Source: Williamsia maris
Lineage (GTDB): Bacteria > Actinomycetota > Actinomycetes > Mycobacteriales > Mycobacteriaceae
Reading direction: 5' to 3'
DNA: 64,000 nt
NCBI RefSeq assembly: GCF_024171815.1
Contig: NZ_JAMTCJ010000004.1
Coordinates: 62,001-126,000 of the forward strand
Shown here: one piece after another, positions 31,365-40,617 of the stretch
Layout: each line of letters begins with the position of its first letter
How positions within the stretch are numbered: position 1 is the first letter of the stretch
Made by a program: the position numbers and the translations under genes
The notes under the pieces: model-generated
The model's input: the letters and a program-made list of their open reading frames with translations, nothing else
What the model was told of the DNA's origin: nothing
The model's database searches: none

Positions 31365-33086
31365 ATGGCCTCTCTCAGCAGAGCGCGATACGCGGAACTG
31401 TTCGGCCCCACCGTCGGTGACCGGATCCGGCTGGCCGACACCGACCTGTTGATCGAGGTGACCGAGGACCGCTGTGGCGGTCCCGGGCTCGCCGGCGAGG
31501 AGGCGGTCTTCGGCGGCGGCAAGGTCATCCGGGAATCGATGGGTCAGTCGCGGGCGACCCGCGCCGAGGGCAGTCCCGACACCGTCATCACCGGCGTGGT
31601 GGTCCTCGACCACTGGGGGATCATCAAGGCCGACCTGGGGATCCGGGACGGTCGGATCGTCGCGTTGGGCAAGGCGGGCAACCCCGACACGATGGACGGC
31701 GTCCACCCGCAGCTCGTGATCGGCCCGTCGACCGAGGTGATCGCGGGCAACGGCAAGATCGTCACGGCGGGCGGCATCGACTGCCACGTCCACTTCATCG
31801 CCCCGCAGATCATGGAGGAGGCGCTGGGCAACGGCGTCACCACCCTGATCGGCGGCGGAACCGGGCCGGCCGAGGGCAGCAAGGCGACCACCGTGACCCC
31901 CGGCGCATGGCATCTCGCGTCGATGATGGCCGCGACCGATCACTGGCCGATGAACATCGTGCTTCTCGGCAAGGGCAACACCGTCGGCGTCGAGTCGATG
32001 CGCGAGCAGATCCTCGCCGGCGCCTCCGGGTTCAAGGTGCACGAGGACTGGGGGAGCACCCCCGCGGCGATCGACGCCTGCCTGCGCGTCGCCGACGAGT
32101 TCGGCGTGCAGGTGGCCCTGCACTCCGACACCCTCAACGAGGCCGGGTTCGTCGAGCAGACCATCGGAGCCATCGCCGGACGCGGCATCCACGCGTACCA
32201 CACCGAGGGTGCAGGCGGCGGACACGCGCCCGACATCATCACCGTCGCAGGCCTTCCCAACATCCTGCCCAGTTCGACCAACCCCACCCGGCCGCACACC
32301 GTCAACACCCTCGACGAGCACCTCGACATGCTGATGGTCTGCCACCACCTCAATCCCAGCGTCCCCGAGGATCTGGCGTTCGCCGAGAGCCGTATCCGGC
32401 CGTCGACGATCGCCGCCGAGGATCTGCTGCACGACCTGGGTGCCATCTCGATGATCGGCTCCGACGCCCAGGCGATGGGTCGCGTCGGCGAGGTGGTGCT
32501 GCGGACATGGCAGACCGCCCACGTGATGAAGGGGCGGCGCGGGTCGCTCGCGGGCGACACCACCGCCGACAACAACCGCGCCCGCCGCTACATCGCGAAG
32601 TACACGATCTGTCCGGCCATCGCGCATGGCCTCGACGACGAGATCGGCTCGGTCGAGGTGGGCAAGCTCGCCGACCTCGTGCTGTGGGAACCGGCGTTCT
32701 TCGGCATCCGTCCCCACGTGGTCGTCAAGGGCGGCGCCATTGCATGGGCGGCGATGGGGGACGCGAACGCGTCCATCCCCACACCGCAGCCGGTGTTGCC
32801 GCGCCCCATGTTCGGCGCCGCGCCCCCGGTGGCCGCCGACACCTCGCTCACGTTCGTCGCCCAGCAGGCCCTCGACGACGGGCTCGCCGACCGGATCGGG
32901 CTCCGACGCCGACTCGCACCGGTCAAGAACGTCCGGGCCGTGGGCAAGAAGGACATGCCGCTCAACGACGCCCAGCCCGAGATCGTGGTGGACCCGGACA
33001 CCTTCACCGTCCGGATCGACGGTGAGGTGTGGGCCGAGCAGCCCGCCACGTCGTTGCCGATGGCCCAGCGCTACTTCCTGTTCTGA
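31365..33086 (+). CDS. ureC: Urease subunit alpha (catalytic, Ni)
   Basis: This 573-residue catalytic subunit contains the binuclear nickel site. [15 protein letters not shown] carries His141 and His143; the carbamylated lysine is Lys224 in [10 protein letters not shown]; further ligands lie in [13 protein letters not shown] and [10 protein letters not shown]. The mobile flap [20 protein letters not shown] holds the catalytic His. Length (family about 567-575) and the C-terminal PMAQRYFLF are intact, so the enzyme should be functional if nickel is supplied by the UreF/UreG/UreD chaperones. It lies between ureB and ureF with single-base gaps. Confidence 0.98.
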   Translation: MASLSRARYAELFGPTVGDRIRLADTDLLIEVTEDRCGGPGLAGEEAVFGGGKVIRESMGQSRATRAEGSPDTVITGVVVLDHWGIIKADLGIRDGRIVALGKAGNPDTMDGVHPQLVIGPSTEVIAGNGKIVTAGGIDCHVHFIAPQIMEEALGNGVTTLIGGGTGPAEGSKATTVTPGAWHLASMMAATDHWPMNIVLLGKGNTVGVESMREQILAGASGFKVHEDWGSTPAAIDACLRVADEFGVQVALHSDTLNEAGFVEQTIGAIAGRGIHAYHTEGAGGGHAPDIITVAGLPNILPSSTNPTRPHTVNTLDEHLDMLMVCHHLNPSVPEDLAFAESRIRPSTIAAEDLLHDLGAISMIGSDAQAMGRVGEVVLRTWQTAHVMKGRRGSLAGDTTADNNRARRYIAKYTICPAIAHGLDDEIGSVEVGKLADLVLWEPAFFGIRPHVVVKGGAIAWAAMGDANASIPTPQPVLPRPMFGAAPPVAADTSLTFVAQQALDDGLADRIGLRRRLAPVKNVRAVGKKDMPLNDAQPEIVVDPDTFTVRIDGEVWAEQPATSLPMAQRYFLF

Positions 33087-33087
33087 G

Positions 33088-33756
33088 ATGCTCCCCGACA
33101 CAGACGATGTCGCGTCCGGCGACCACGCCCTGGCGATGATGCTCACCCTGGCCGACTCACGACTCCCGGTCGGCGGCCACGTCCACTCCGGTGGCGTGGA
33201 GCAGGCCATCGCCGACCGCGTGGTCGTCGACGCGGCCGGGTTGCGGCGGTATCTCGAGCGTCGGATCGCCACCGGTGCTCTCGTGGCCGCGTCGATCGCC
33301 GCCGCGGTCGCCGATGCCCGACTGTCCGACGCGGCCGCGCAGCGCGAGACCGACGCACGCACACCCTCGTCGGCGGCTCGTGCGGCATCGCTGAGTCAGG
33401 GGCGGGGAATGGTCCGGCTCGCGCGCCGACGCTGGCCCGATCACGACTTCGCCGACCACATCCCGCGATCGCATCTGCCCGTGATCGCCGGTCGGGTCGG
33501 CCGACTGTGCGGGGTCTCCGGGCGGCGCACCGCGCTCGTGCAGGTCTACACCGCGATGACCGGTGCCGCGACCGCCGGACAACGACTCCTCGCGCTCGAT
33601 CCGGCCGACGTCGCGATCATCACGATGGACCTCGCACCCCTGTGTCAGGACATCGCCGAGCAGGCCGCATCCGGCCTGGCCGACCTGTCCGACCCCCTGT
33701 TCGACGTACTCGCCGAACGCCACGAGCGACGCGGCATGCCGCTGTTCGCATCCTGA
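33088..33756 (+). CDS. ureF: Urease accessory protein UreF
   Basis: UreF (222 residues) helps GTP-dependent nickel insertion with UreG and UreD. Family features include [20 protein letters not shown] near residues 20-40, [16 protein letters not shown], and [21 protein letters not shown]-type helices. The start ATG 33088 follows the ureC stop by one base. It is typically poorly conserved at sequence level; the position between ureC and ureG supports the call. A 23-bp gap precedes ureG. Confidence 0.92.
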   Translation: MLPDTDDVASGDHALAMMLTLADSRLPVGGHVHSGGVEQAIADRVVVDAAGLRRYLERRIATGALVAASIAAAVADARLSDAAAQRETDARTPSSAARAASLSQGRGMVRLARRRWPDHDFADHIPRSHLPVIAGRVGRLCGVSGRRTALVQVYTAMTGAATAGQRLLALDPADVAIITMDLAPLCQDIAEQAASGLADLSDPLFDVLAERHERRGMPLFAS

Positions 33757-33779
33757 TCGACTATCCGAAAGATGGTGAC

Positions 33780-34469
33780 ATGCCCCCGCATCTGATCGAC
33801 GGCGAACCCCACTCGCACGCCCACGACCGGCCGCGCCGTGTCCGCCAACCCGGTGAGGCGTTGCGTATCGGTATCGGCGGCCCCGTGGGTTCCGGGAAGA
33901 CGGCATTGGTCGCCGCGCTGTGTCGGCAACTGCGCGAGGAACTCTCGGTCGCCGTGCTGACCAACGACATCTACACGACCGAGGACGCGGACTTCCTGCG
34001 GCGCAACGCCGTCCTGCCCGACGAGCGGATCACCGCCGTCCAGACCGGTGGGTGCCCGCACACCGCGATCCGCGACGACATCACCGCCAACCTCGATGCC
34101 ATCGACGACCTGGTGGCCGCGAACCCGCCGCTGGACCTGATCCTGGTGGAATCCGGCGGCGACAATCTCACCGCGACCTTCTCGACCGGTCTCATCGATG
34201 TCCAGATCTTCGTCATCGACGTGGCCGGCGGGGACAAGGTCCCGCGCAAGGGTGGGCCGGGCGTGACGTTCTCGGATCTGTTGGTGATCAACAAGACCGA
34301 CCTCGCCCCGCTCGTCGGTGCCGACCTGACCGTGATGGCGACCGACGCCGCCCGTGTCCGCGAGGGGCGCCCGACCGCGTTGATCTCGCTCACCGACGAC
34401 CCCGCCGCGAGCGAGGTGCTGTCCTGGGTGCGTTCGGAGTTGGGCGCAGGGGTGGGCACGCAGGCCTGA
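33780..34469 (+). CDS. ureG: Urease accessory GTPase UreG
   Basis: The 229-residue SIMIBI-class GTPase delivers nickel to urease. P-loop [19 protein letters not shown] is at residues about 30-50. The Ni-binding segment [14 protein letters not shown] has the conserved Cys-Pro-His, and there are [29 protein letters not shown] and the guanine motif NKTDLAP. A short His-containing N-terminus ([15 protein letters not shown]) could bind nickel, as in many actinobacterial UreG proteins; with ureE absent it might store metal. ATG 33780 is the best start; no strong Shine-Dalgarno precedes it. It is followed at 3 bp by ureD. Confidence 0.95.
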   Translation: MPPHLIDGEPHSHAHDRPRRVRQPGEALRIGIGGPVGSGKTALVAALCRQLREELSVAVLTNDIYTTEDADFLRRNAVLPDERITAVQTGGCPHTAIRDDITANLDAIDDLVAANPPLDLILVESGGDNLTATFSTGLIDVQIFVIDVAGGDKVPRKGGPGVTFSDLLVINKTDLAPLVGADLTVMATDAARVREGRPTALISLTDDPAASEVLSWVRSELGAGVGTQA

Positions 34470-34472
34470 GGC

Positions 34473-35147
34473 ATGCGCACCGATGTGCACATCGTCGCCC
34501 GCTTCGGGCGCTCACCTCGGATCCGGTCGAGTGGCGGACTCGCCGTCCGTCAGACCGGTACCGATGCGCTGCACCTGATCTCGACGGCCGCGACACCACT
34601 CGGTGGTGACCACGTCGACATCACCGTCGAGGTCGAGGAGGGAGCCCGCCTCCGACTGAGCACCGTCGCCGCGACGATCGCGCTGCCGTCGCTGACCGAG
34701 CGGACCTCGACCATGGACTGGACCGTGCTCGTCGGCGCGGGGGCCGACCTCGCGATCACGCCGCTGCCGACGATCGTCGCCGCCGACGCCGACCTGGTCA
34801 CCTCGACGACGGTCCGCGCGGACCCGACCTCGTCGGTGCTGATCGACGAACGGGTACAACTCGGTCGCCACGACGAGGACGGCGGACGCTGGCAGGGCCG
34901 GTTGTACGTCGACGTCGACGACCTCCCGGCCCTGCGACACCGCCTCGTGCTCGACTCCGACGGCAACCCGGCAACGAGTGGCGAGCGTGCGGTACTCAGC
35001 GCGTTCCGCTACCCGGACACGGATCCGGCCGCGGTGTCGGAACGCATGATCGCGGCCCGCCTGCGGCTCGACTGCGGCGGATCGCTGACCACGGTGCTGG
35101 GACGATCACTCACCCAGATCGAGCAGGGCGTGACCGATCTGAGCTGA
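34473..35147 (+). CDS. ureD: Urease accessory protein UreD
   Basis: The 224-residue scaffold protein binds urease apoprotein together with UreF. Family features visible are an N-terminal GGLAVRQTGTDALHLISTAA-type strand region, the LGGDHVDITVEVEEGARLRL segment, LVSTT and VLIDERVQLGRHDED stretches, and RLRLDCGGSLTTVLG. It is shorter (about 224 versus 270 residues in enterobacteria) but close to mycobacterial length. It is the last gene of the urease operon; the stop is one base from the convergent ndh stop, so transcripts must end in each other's 3' region. Confidence 0.9.
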   Translation: MRTDVHIVARFGRSPRIRSSGGLAVRQTGTDALHLISTAATPLGGDHVDITVEVEEGARLRLSTVAATIALPSLTERTSTMDWTVLVGAGADLAITPLPTIVAADADLVTSTTVRADPTSSVLIDERVQLGRHDEDGGRWQGRLYVDVDDLPALRHRLVLDSDGNPATSGERAVLSAFRYPDTDPAAVSERMIAARLRLDCGGSLTTVLGRSLTQIEQGVTDLS

Positions 35148-35148
35148 G

Positions 35149-36681
35149 TCAGCTCGCGTCGGCCTCGGCCGGCTGTTTGCCCTTGGTGTTGGTGTCCTCG
35201 GCCGCCTTGCTGTCGGTCGTGCCCTGCACCTCGGAGCCCTCCGAGGGAGGGGTCGACGTGGCCGCGGGCGGTGTGGGCGCCGACGCCGCCGGTATCCCCG
35301 AGGCCTCGTCGGTCTTGTTCTCCGACTCGAGGTGGTGCAGGTGATCCATCGCCGTGCGCGCGTACACCTGCTGTTCGGTCACCGTGAGCTGCGAGCGGCT
35401 GCGGGTCGTGAACGACACCGTCCAGTCGATGATCGTGCTGAGGCGGCTGCGGAACCCGACGATGTAGACCAGGTGCAGTGCCAGCCACCCGAGCCACGCG
35501 AAGAATCCCTCGGTCTCGAAGCGCTTGGAGGTGAACGGGATCGGGACGCTCATCACGGCACTGAACCGCGAGACCGTGGCCATCGAACCCTTGTCGTGGT
35601 ACTTGAACGGGCTGCGTTCCTCGGGCTTCTGGCCCGACAGGCTCGCCTTGATCGCGTCCGCCGCGTACCGACCGCCCTGGATGGCGCCCTGCGCCATGCC
35701 GGGGACGTCGTCGATCGACATCATGTCGCCGACGACGAAGACGTTCGGGTGACCCGGGATCGACAGGTCCGGCTGCACCTTCACGCGACCGGCGCGGTCG
35801 AGTTCGACGCCGCTCTGCTCGGCGAGCTGCTTGCCCAGCGGGCTGGCGGCCACACCGGCCGACCACACCTTGCACTGCGACTCGATGCGACGGGTGGTGC
35901 CGTCCTTGTCCTTGACGGTCAGACCGTTGTAGTCCAGGTCGACGACCATCGCGTTGAGCTGGATCTCGACGCCCATGCTCTCGAGTCGCCGAGCGGCCTT
36001 GGTGCCGAGGTTCTCGCCCATCGGCGGCAACACCGACGGCGCGGCGTCGAGCAGGATCACCCGGGCGCTCGACGGGTCGATGTTGCGGAAAGTGTCCTTG
36101 AGGGTCTTGTCGGACATCTCCGCGATCTGACCGGCCAGCTCGACGCCGGTGGGTCCGGCGCCGACGACCACGAAGGTGAGCAGACGCGCTCGCTCCTCGG
36201 GATCCTCGGACAGCTCGGCCTGCTCGAACGCGCCGAGGATGCGGCCGCGCAACTCGAGTGCGTCGTCGATGGTCTTCATGCCGGGCGCGAACTCGGCGAA
36301 CTGGTCGTTGCCGAAGTACGACTGGGCGGCACCCGCGGCGATGATCAGGCTGTCGAACGGGGTCTCGGTGATGCGGGTCAGCAGCCGCGACCGGACGACC
36401 TTGCGCTCGAGGTCGATGGATTCGACGTCGCCCAGGAGGACCTGTGCGTTGTCCTGGTTCCGCAGGATCACCCGGGTGGCCGGGGCGATCTCGCCCTCCG
36501 ACACGATTCCCGTCGCGACCTGGTAGAGCATGGGCTGGAACAGGTGATGTGTGGTGCGTGCGATCAAGGTGACATCGACATCGGCCTTCTTCAGCCGTTG
36601 GGTGCCGAACAACCCGCCGAATCCCGATCCGATGACCACCACGCGATGGGGGTGCTGTCCATCAAGCCGATTCAGGCTCAT
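35149..36681 (-). CDS. ndh: Type II NADH:quinone oxidoreductase Ndh
   Basis: This 510-residue membrane-associated flavoprotein passes electrons from NADH to menaquinone without pumping protons. FAD-binding GSGFGGLFGTQRL is near residues 15-30, the NADH-binding VVVGAGPTGVELAGQIAEMS near 170-190, and there are PSVLPPMGENLGTKAARRL, SIPGHPNVFVVGDMM and AQGAIQGGRYAADAI. A membrane-anchoring amphipathic end (FAWLGWLALHLVYIVGFRSR) follows, and then a Ser/Thr/Pro-rich hydrophilic tail of about 60 residues, longer than usual. ATG 36681 has AGGAG six bases upstream; a 26-residue upstream extension is unlikely. Convergent with ureD as in M. tuberculosis (Rv1854c). Confidence 0.95.
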   Translation of the reverse strand: MSLNRLDGQHPHRVVVIGSGFGGLFGTQRLKKADVDVTLIARTTHHLFQPMLYQVATGIVSEGEIAPATRVILRNQDNAQVLLGDVESIDLERKVVRSRLLTRITETPFDSLIIAAGAAQSYFGNDQFAEFAPGMKTIDDALELRGRILGAFEQAELSEDPEERARLLTFVVVGAGPTGVELAGQIAEMSDKTLKDTFRNIDPSSARVILLDAAPSVLPPMGENLGTKAARRLESMGVEIQLNAMVVDLDYNGLTVKDKDGTTRRIESQCKVWSAGVAASPLGKQLAEQSGVELDRAGRVKVQPDLSIPGHPNVFVVGDMMSIDDVPGMAQGAIQGGRYAADAIKASLSGQKPEERSPFKYHDKGSMATVSRFSAVMSVPIPFTSKRFETEGFFAWLGWLALHLVYIVGFRSRLSTIIDWTVSFTTRSRSQLTVTEQQVYARTAMDHLHHLESENKTDEASGIPAASAPTPPAATSTPPSEGSEVQGTTDSKAAEDTNTKGKQPAEADAS

Positions 36682-36849
36682 GGGCTTCTCCTGTCTGTGG
36701 TCGTGGAGTGCGTCTGCGCAGGCCGGTCTCAGGTCGAGTTCACGCCCGCTCGGACTCAACGGTAGTCAATCGAGGCGATTCGCACGCGCCCACGGTGGGC
36801 ACCGTGTCGTCGGCCCCCGGGGACCGGTACGGGCGTACCCGTCGCCGCG

Positions 36850-37398
36850 TCAGTCGGCGGCCTGCGATCGACGTCGACGGTATGCGGCCACATTGGCCCG
36901 GTTGCCGCAGTTGCGGTGGGCGCAGAACCGGCGAGAACGGTTGCGTGACATGTCGATCAGCACGGAATCGCAGTCCGGCGCCGCGCACACGGTGAGTCGG
37001 TCGAACTCGTCGGCGCGGATCAGGTCGATCAGCGCCATCGCGGTCTCGGCGCCGATGCGGTCGGCGAGCGGATCGGCGGAATCGGTGACGTGGATGTGCC
37101 AGTCGCTCGAGTCGTGCCGCGTCAGGAACGGCACGGCGCCGCATTCACGCAGGATCGCGTTCACCTCCGACGCGGCGTCGTCGCGTCCGATCTGCCAGAA
37201 ATGCGTCACCCGGTCCCGTAACGCCCGCACCGACCTCAGTTCCGCGTCGGTGCCGTCACGACGCCCGGTGTAGCCGTGCTCGTCGAGGAAATCGGCGAGA
37301 GCGGCGGGGTCGGTGAGCGTGTCCTGCGCATTGCGCCCGGAGTTGACCAGCGCGACGACGGCAACCAACGCCGGTTCTGTGTCATGGGTGAAACGCAC
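36850..37398 (-). CDS. CGNR zinc-finger transcriptional regulator
   Basis: The 182-residue protein has an N-terminal ABATE-like domain (HDTEPALVAVVALVNSGR, LRSVRALRDRVTHFWQIGRD) and a C-terminal CGNR zinc finger: LTVCAAPDCDSVLID, FCAHRNCGNRANVAAYRRRR. Cysteines in C-x4-C...C-x4-C spacing bind zinc, and the Arg-rich helix contacts DNA. Such proteins are stress-associated regulators. GTG 37398 has AGGAG six bases upstream. It is divergent from an EamA transporter gene with a 98-bp shared upstream region that holds inverted repeats, suggesting it regulates the transporter. Confidence 0.85.
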   Translation of the reverse strand: MRFTHDTEPALVAVVALVNSGRNAQDTLTDPAALADFLDEHGYTGRRDGTDAELRSVRALRDRVTHFWQIGRDDAASEVNAILRECGAVPFLTRHDSSDWHIHVTDSADPLADRIGAETAMALIDLIRADEFDRLTVCAAPDCDSVLIDMSRNRSRRFCAHRNCGNRANVAAYRRRRSQAAD

Positions 37399-37401
37399 CT
37401 T

Positions 37402-37460
37402 GACTCCTGACTCTCGATGTCGTCTCCTGTAAGGAGTCTAAATGAAGATCACCTCTTACA
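37402..37460. promoter_or_regulatory. Clustered inverted repeats in the CGNR/EamA divergent region
   Basis: GACTCCT (37402-37408) faces AGGAGTC (37432-37438), and TGTAAG (37428-37433) faces CTTACA (37455-37460); CTCCT-GTA-AGGAG forms a tight dyad at 37424-37436. Part of this overlaps the Shine-Dalgarno of the CGNR gene. It may be an operator for the CGNR protein, but short repeats are common in G+C-rich DNA. Confidence 0.3.
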
Positions 37461-37496
37461 TGCGACCTCTCGCATGCGGAGCGAACGGGGAACACC

Positions 37497-38501
37497 ATGA
37501 ATCGGACCGCCTCCGGTGGGCTGATGGTCGCGGCGGTGTCGGCCACCGCGTTCGGGATGTCCGGGCCGCTGGCGAAGTCGCTGATCGACGCCGGATGGTC
37601 GTCGACCGCGGCGAGCGCACTGCGACTCGGGCTGGGCGCGGCGTTGCTGGTCGTCCCGGTGCTCATCCTGCGACCCCGACGACTGCTGGCGATCGGGCGC
37701 GCCCCGATCCGGGTGGTGGCGTACGGGGTGTTGGCCGTCGCCGTCGTCCAGCTGAGCTTCTTCAACGCGGTCCGCTACCTCGACGTCCCGATCGCGCTGC
37801 TCATCGAGTACAGCGCCCCGGTGATGGTGATCGGGTTCGAGTGGGCCGTGCGCGGGCGACGTCCGGGTCGGGTGACCCTGGCGGGTGGCGCAGTCGCGGT
37901 CGCCGGCCTGCTGGTCGTGATCGGCGGTGGTGCCGGGGTGTCGATCGATCCGGTCGGGGTCGCCTGGGCGCTGGCCGCGGCGGTCGGTTTGGCCGCGTAC
38001 TTCATATTGGCCGAGGAGTCCGAGGACGCCGCAGGCAGCGTCGACCCCATCGCGTTGACGTGTGGAGGACTCGTGGTCGGTGCGGTGCTCGTCGGTGCCG
38101 CGGGCGCGGTCGGGTGGTTCCCGATGCGTGCGACCACGGCGGATGTGACGTTGGCCGGCCACGCCACCCCGTGGTGGGTCGCGGCGCTGGCGGTCGCGGG
38201 TGTCGCGACGACGCTGGCCTACGTCACCGGGATCACCGCGGTGCGCATGCTCGGACCGACACCGGCCTCGTTCGTCGCGCTCCTCGAGGTCGTCGCGTCG
38301 GCGGTCGCCTCGGCGGTCCTGCTGGGTCAGGTGCTCAGACCGCTGCAGGTGCTCGGTGCGTTCGTCCTGCTGGCCGGCATCGTCGCGGTGCGCACGGGGT
38401 CGTCGGCCGATGCGCGTGCGGTGGCGGCTAGGCGATCAGGTGCGCGGCCGCCCGAGCCGATCTCGCCCACGGGAAATCCGCTGTCTCCCACTGAGATCTG
38501 A
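37497..38501 (+). CDS. EamA-family (DMT) transporter
   Basis: This 334-residue membrane protein has ten hydrophobic segments in two repeats of the drug/metabolite transporter type, from MVAAVSATAFGMSGPLAK to the repeat end LGAFVLLAGIVAVRTGS. The repeat motif is at FNAVRYLDVPIALLIEYSAP and again at GITAVRMLGPTPASFVALLE. It likely exports a small metabolite or amino acid. Its 3' end overlaps the 3' end of the convergent GNAT gene by 74 bp; both C-terminal tails (HPLSPTEI here) are hydrophilic. It is divergent from the CGNR regulator gene. Confidence 0.88.
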   Translation: MNRTASGGLMVAAVSATAFGMSGPLAKSLIDAGWSSTAASALRLGLGAALLVVPVLILRPRRLLAIGRAPIRVVAYGVLAVAVVQLSFFNAVRYLDVPIALLIEYSAPVMVIGFEWAVRGRRPGRVTLAGGAVAVAGLLVVIGGGAGVSIDPVGVAWALAAAVGLAAYFILAEESEDAAGSVDPIALTCGGLVVGAVLVGAAGAVGWFPMRATTADVTLAGHATPWWVAALAVAGVATTLAYVTGITAVRMLGPTPASFVALLEVVASAVASAVLLGQVLRPLQVLGAFVLLAGIVAVRTGSSADARAVAARRSGARPPEPISPTGNPLSPTEI

Positions 38502-39024
38502 GGATCTCGTACTCGACCTCGCCGCGCTCGTATCCGTCGATCGCGGTGTCGTCGGCCTGGTGGAGGGCGGCCAGGCGCATGCCGGACTTCTCCATCACCC
38601 GGCGTGACGGGGCGTTGACGGCCATCGTCCCGGCGAAGAGACGGTCGGTCGCGAGACGGTCGAAGGCCACCTGCACCAGTGCGCGTGATCCCTCGGTCGC
38701 GATGCCGTACCCCCACGCCTCACGACGCAGGCGATAGGTGAGTTCGAGCTCGGCCCGGCTGCTGTGGCGCGGGGCCCGCAGCGAGAACCAGCCGAGGAAT
38801 CCGCCCCGGTGTCGATCCATCGCGGCGAACATGCCGACCCCACGTCGCGTGGACATCTCGGCGATGGCGCGCGGGATCACCCAGTCCTCGATCATGGTGC
38901 GAGGTGTCGGGCGTCCACCCGAGACGTAGCGCATCACCGCAGGATCACTGTCGAGTTCTTCCAGGGCCGCGGCGTCGTCACGGGTGATCGGCCGGAGCAC
39001 CAGGTGCGCGGTCTCGATGATCAC
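38428..39024 (-). CDS. GNAT-family N-acetyltransferase (RimJ/RimL type)
   Basis: The 198-residue acetyltransferase has the GNAT order of motifs: ETAHLVLRPITRDDAAALEE (beta1-alpha1), FLGWFSLRAPRH, ELTYRLRREAWGYGIATEGS (acetyl-CoA loop after Q/R-x2-G), and MEKSGMRLAALHQ (beta6 region). It likely acetylates a small molecule or a protein N-terminus; substrate unknown. GTG 39024 (VIIETAHLVLRP) starts at the first domain strand; the longer frame upstream is unlike any GNAT. The gene ends within the 3' end of the EamA gene, an overlap of 74 bp. Confidence 0.85.
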   Translation of the reverse strand: MIIETAHLVLRPITRDDAAALEELDSDPAVMRYVSGGRPTPRTMIEDWVIPRAIAEMSTRRGVGMFAAMDRHRGGFLGWFSLRAPRHSSRAELELTYRLRREAWGYGIATEGSRALVQVAFDRLATDRLFAGTMAVNAPSRRVMEKSGMRLAALHQADDTAIDGYERGEVEYEILRSQWETADFPWARSARAAAHLIA

Positions 39025-39109
39025 CGCCCCAATATAGGGCGCAGGCGCAGCGCATCGGCGGTTTCGTCGAACGTGTCGTGCTATCGGGCCACGCCACCGC
39101 GCCCGTCGG

Positions 39110-40453
39110 TCAGCGTCCGCACTGGTGTCGAAGGGTGTCGGCGAGTGCGGGCATCCGGAAATCGTGCCCGACGCCGGCGAGGACCTCCGGGAGCACACGC
39201 TGGCTCGCCAACGCCAGTGAGCCCGCACCGCTCTCGGTGAGCACCAGCTTCGGTGCGAACTCCGGCACCCGCAGGACGGTGGGGCGGTGCAGGACCGTCC
39301 CCATCGTGTCGGTGAACTCGCTGTTGCGGACGGGCTCGGGGGAGACCGCGTTGACCGGCCCGGACAGGCGGTCGTCGAGCGCCGCGCGGTAGAAGACGTC
39401 GCACACGTCCTCCAGACCGATCCAGGACAGCCACTGCGTGCCGTCACCGATCGGGCCGCCCAGCCCCGCACCGAAGACCGGCCGCAGCACCTTGAGCATG
39501 CCGCCTGCCGCCGCCTGCACGACGCCGGTGCGCACGGTCACCACCCGCAGTCCGGACTCCGCGGCCGGTGTGTAGGCCGATTCCCAGTCGCGCACGATGT
39601 CCGCGATCACGCCGTCGCCCGGGGTGCTGGTCTCGGTGAGTTCCTCGTCGCCGCGGTCGGCGCCGTAGTACCCGATGGCCGACGCCCCGATGAAGACGCG
39701 GGGCCCGCGCCCCTCGGCGGCGGCTGCGGCGGCCACCCGCGCCAGGGCGTGGGAGGGCTCGACCCGGCTGTGGCGGACACGGGAGACGTGCGCGTCGGTG
39801 AACCGCCCCGCGATGGACGAGCCCGCCAGATGGACCACGATGTCGAGTCCGTCGAGCAGATCGGCGGCGGGATTGTCGGGGTCCCAGCGTCGTTCGTCGT
39901 CGCCGACCGGTGTCCGACGCACCAGTGACACGACCCGGTGGCCGCCGGTGGTGGCCAGGGCGGCCAGCGCGGTGCCGATCGTCCCCGACACCCCGGTCAT
40001 GCCGATGGTCAGCGGCGTCGGCTGCAGTGACCGAGCCCACTTCTGCGTGATGATGTCGTCGGCGAGCTGCCGATGCCGGAAGTCGAACATCGACGACAAC
40101 GCGAATCCGGGCACCCGGGTGTCCACGTTGTCGGTCACGCGGGTGTGGTCGGCGTCGACGGCGTCGAAGTTGTGGGTGTGCGTCCACGGGGTGACGTACC
40201 GGAGCGGGACCGAGGTGAGCTTGTCCACGAACTGGTTCGGCGGACGATATCCGCCCGGCTGATGGGCCGCGGTCCAGGTCAGACCGCCGGGAAGCACCAG
40301 GATGGCCTTGCCGTCCTCGATGGAGGTGGCCTCGGACCGCAGCGACATCGGCGCGAAGCCGGGGGAGAGGCGATGGAACGCCCCTGGGCGCTGGTGCCAG
40401 GCGAAGACCTCGTCGATCGAGTCATCGACCACGGACGAACGAGTGATGCTCAT
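39110..40453 (-). CDS. SRPBCC plus TIGR01777 epimerase fusion
   Basis: The 447-residue protein fuses an N-terminal SRPBCC/polyketide-cyclase-like domain (residues about 1-145: VDDSIDEVFAWHQRPGAFHR, PGGLTWTAAHQPGGYRPPNQ, DADHTRVTDNVDTRVPGFAL) with a C-terminal TIGR01777 NAD(P)-binding epimerase-like domain. That domain has TGVSGTIGTALAALATTGGH, LDIVVHLAGSSIAGRFTD, ASAIGYYGADRGDEELTE, and a PVNAVSPEPVRNSEFTDTM end, with no clear YxxxK. This two-domain form is common in Actinobacteria; function is unknown. ATG 40453 starts the SRPBCC domain. It is divergent from the FAD-oxidase operon with a 164-bp shared region. Confidence 0.85.
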   Translation of the reverse strand: MSITRSSVVDDSIDEVFAWHQRPGAFHRLSPGFAPMSLRSEATSIEDGKAILVLPGGLTWTAAHQPGGYRPPNQFVDKLTSVPLRYVTPWTHTHNFDAVDADHTRVTDNVDTRVPGFALSSMFDFRHRQLADDIITQKWARSLQPTPLTIGMTGVSGTIGTALAALATTGGHRVVSLVRRTPVGDDERRWDPDNPAADLLDGLDIVVHLAGSSIAGRFTDAHVSRVRHSRVEPSHALARVAAAAAAEGRGPRVFIGASAIGYYGADRGDEELTETSTPGDGVIADIVRDWESAYTPAAESGLRVVTVRTGVVQAAAGGMLKVLRPVFGAGLGGPIGDGTQWLSWIGLEDVCDVFYRAALDDRLSGPVNAVSPEPVRNSEFTDTMGTVLHRPTVLRVPEFAPKLVLTESGAGSLALASQRVLPEVLAGVGHDFRMPALADTLRHQCGR

Positions 40454-40565
40454 GTCGCGAGCCTATGCGCGTCGCGGCGGTGTCCGATTTCCCGTGTCCG
40501 ATTTCACCGACAGCGAACCGCCGACGCCCATCCGGTGGTGCGGGGGGTCCGAACCATGAGTGAGA

Positions 40566-40585
40566 CCATTGTGATCCGACAATGG
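40566..40585. promoter_or_regulatory. Perfect 20-bp palindrome, candidate operator
   Basis: CCATTGT (40566-40572), a 6-nt spacer, and ACAATGG (40579-40585) form a perfect 7-bp dyad centred 42 bp before the FAD-oxidase start in the divergent region. Symmetry and position suit a TetR- or MarR-type homodimer, but no such gene adjoins. Its distance to the downstream start suits a promoter-blocking site. Confidence 0.5.
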
Positions 40586-40617
40586 CTTCTTCGGCGTGAG
40601 AGACAGTGGTGCGAGTG

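Noticed and set aside
31134-33362. Antisense open frame of 742 codons across ureB-ureC
   Set aside because: Same codon-bias artefact; ureC is intact on the other strand and the antisense product resembles nothing.
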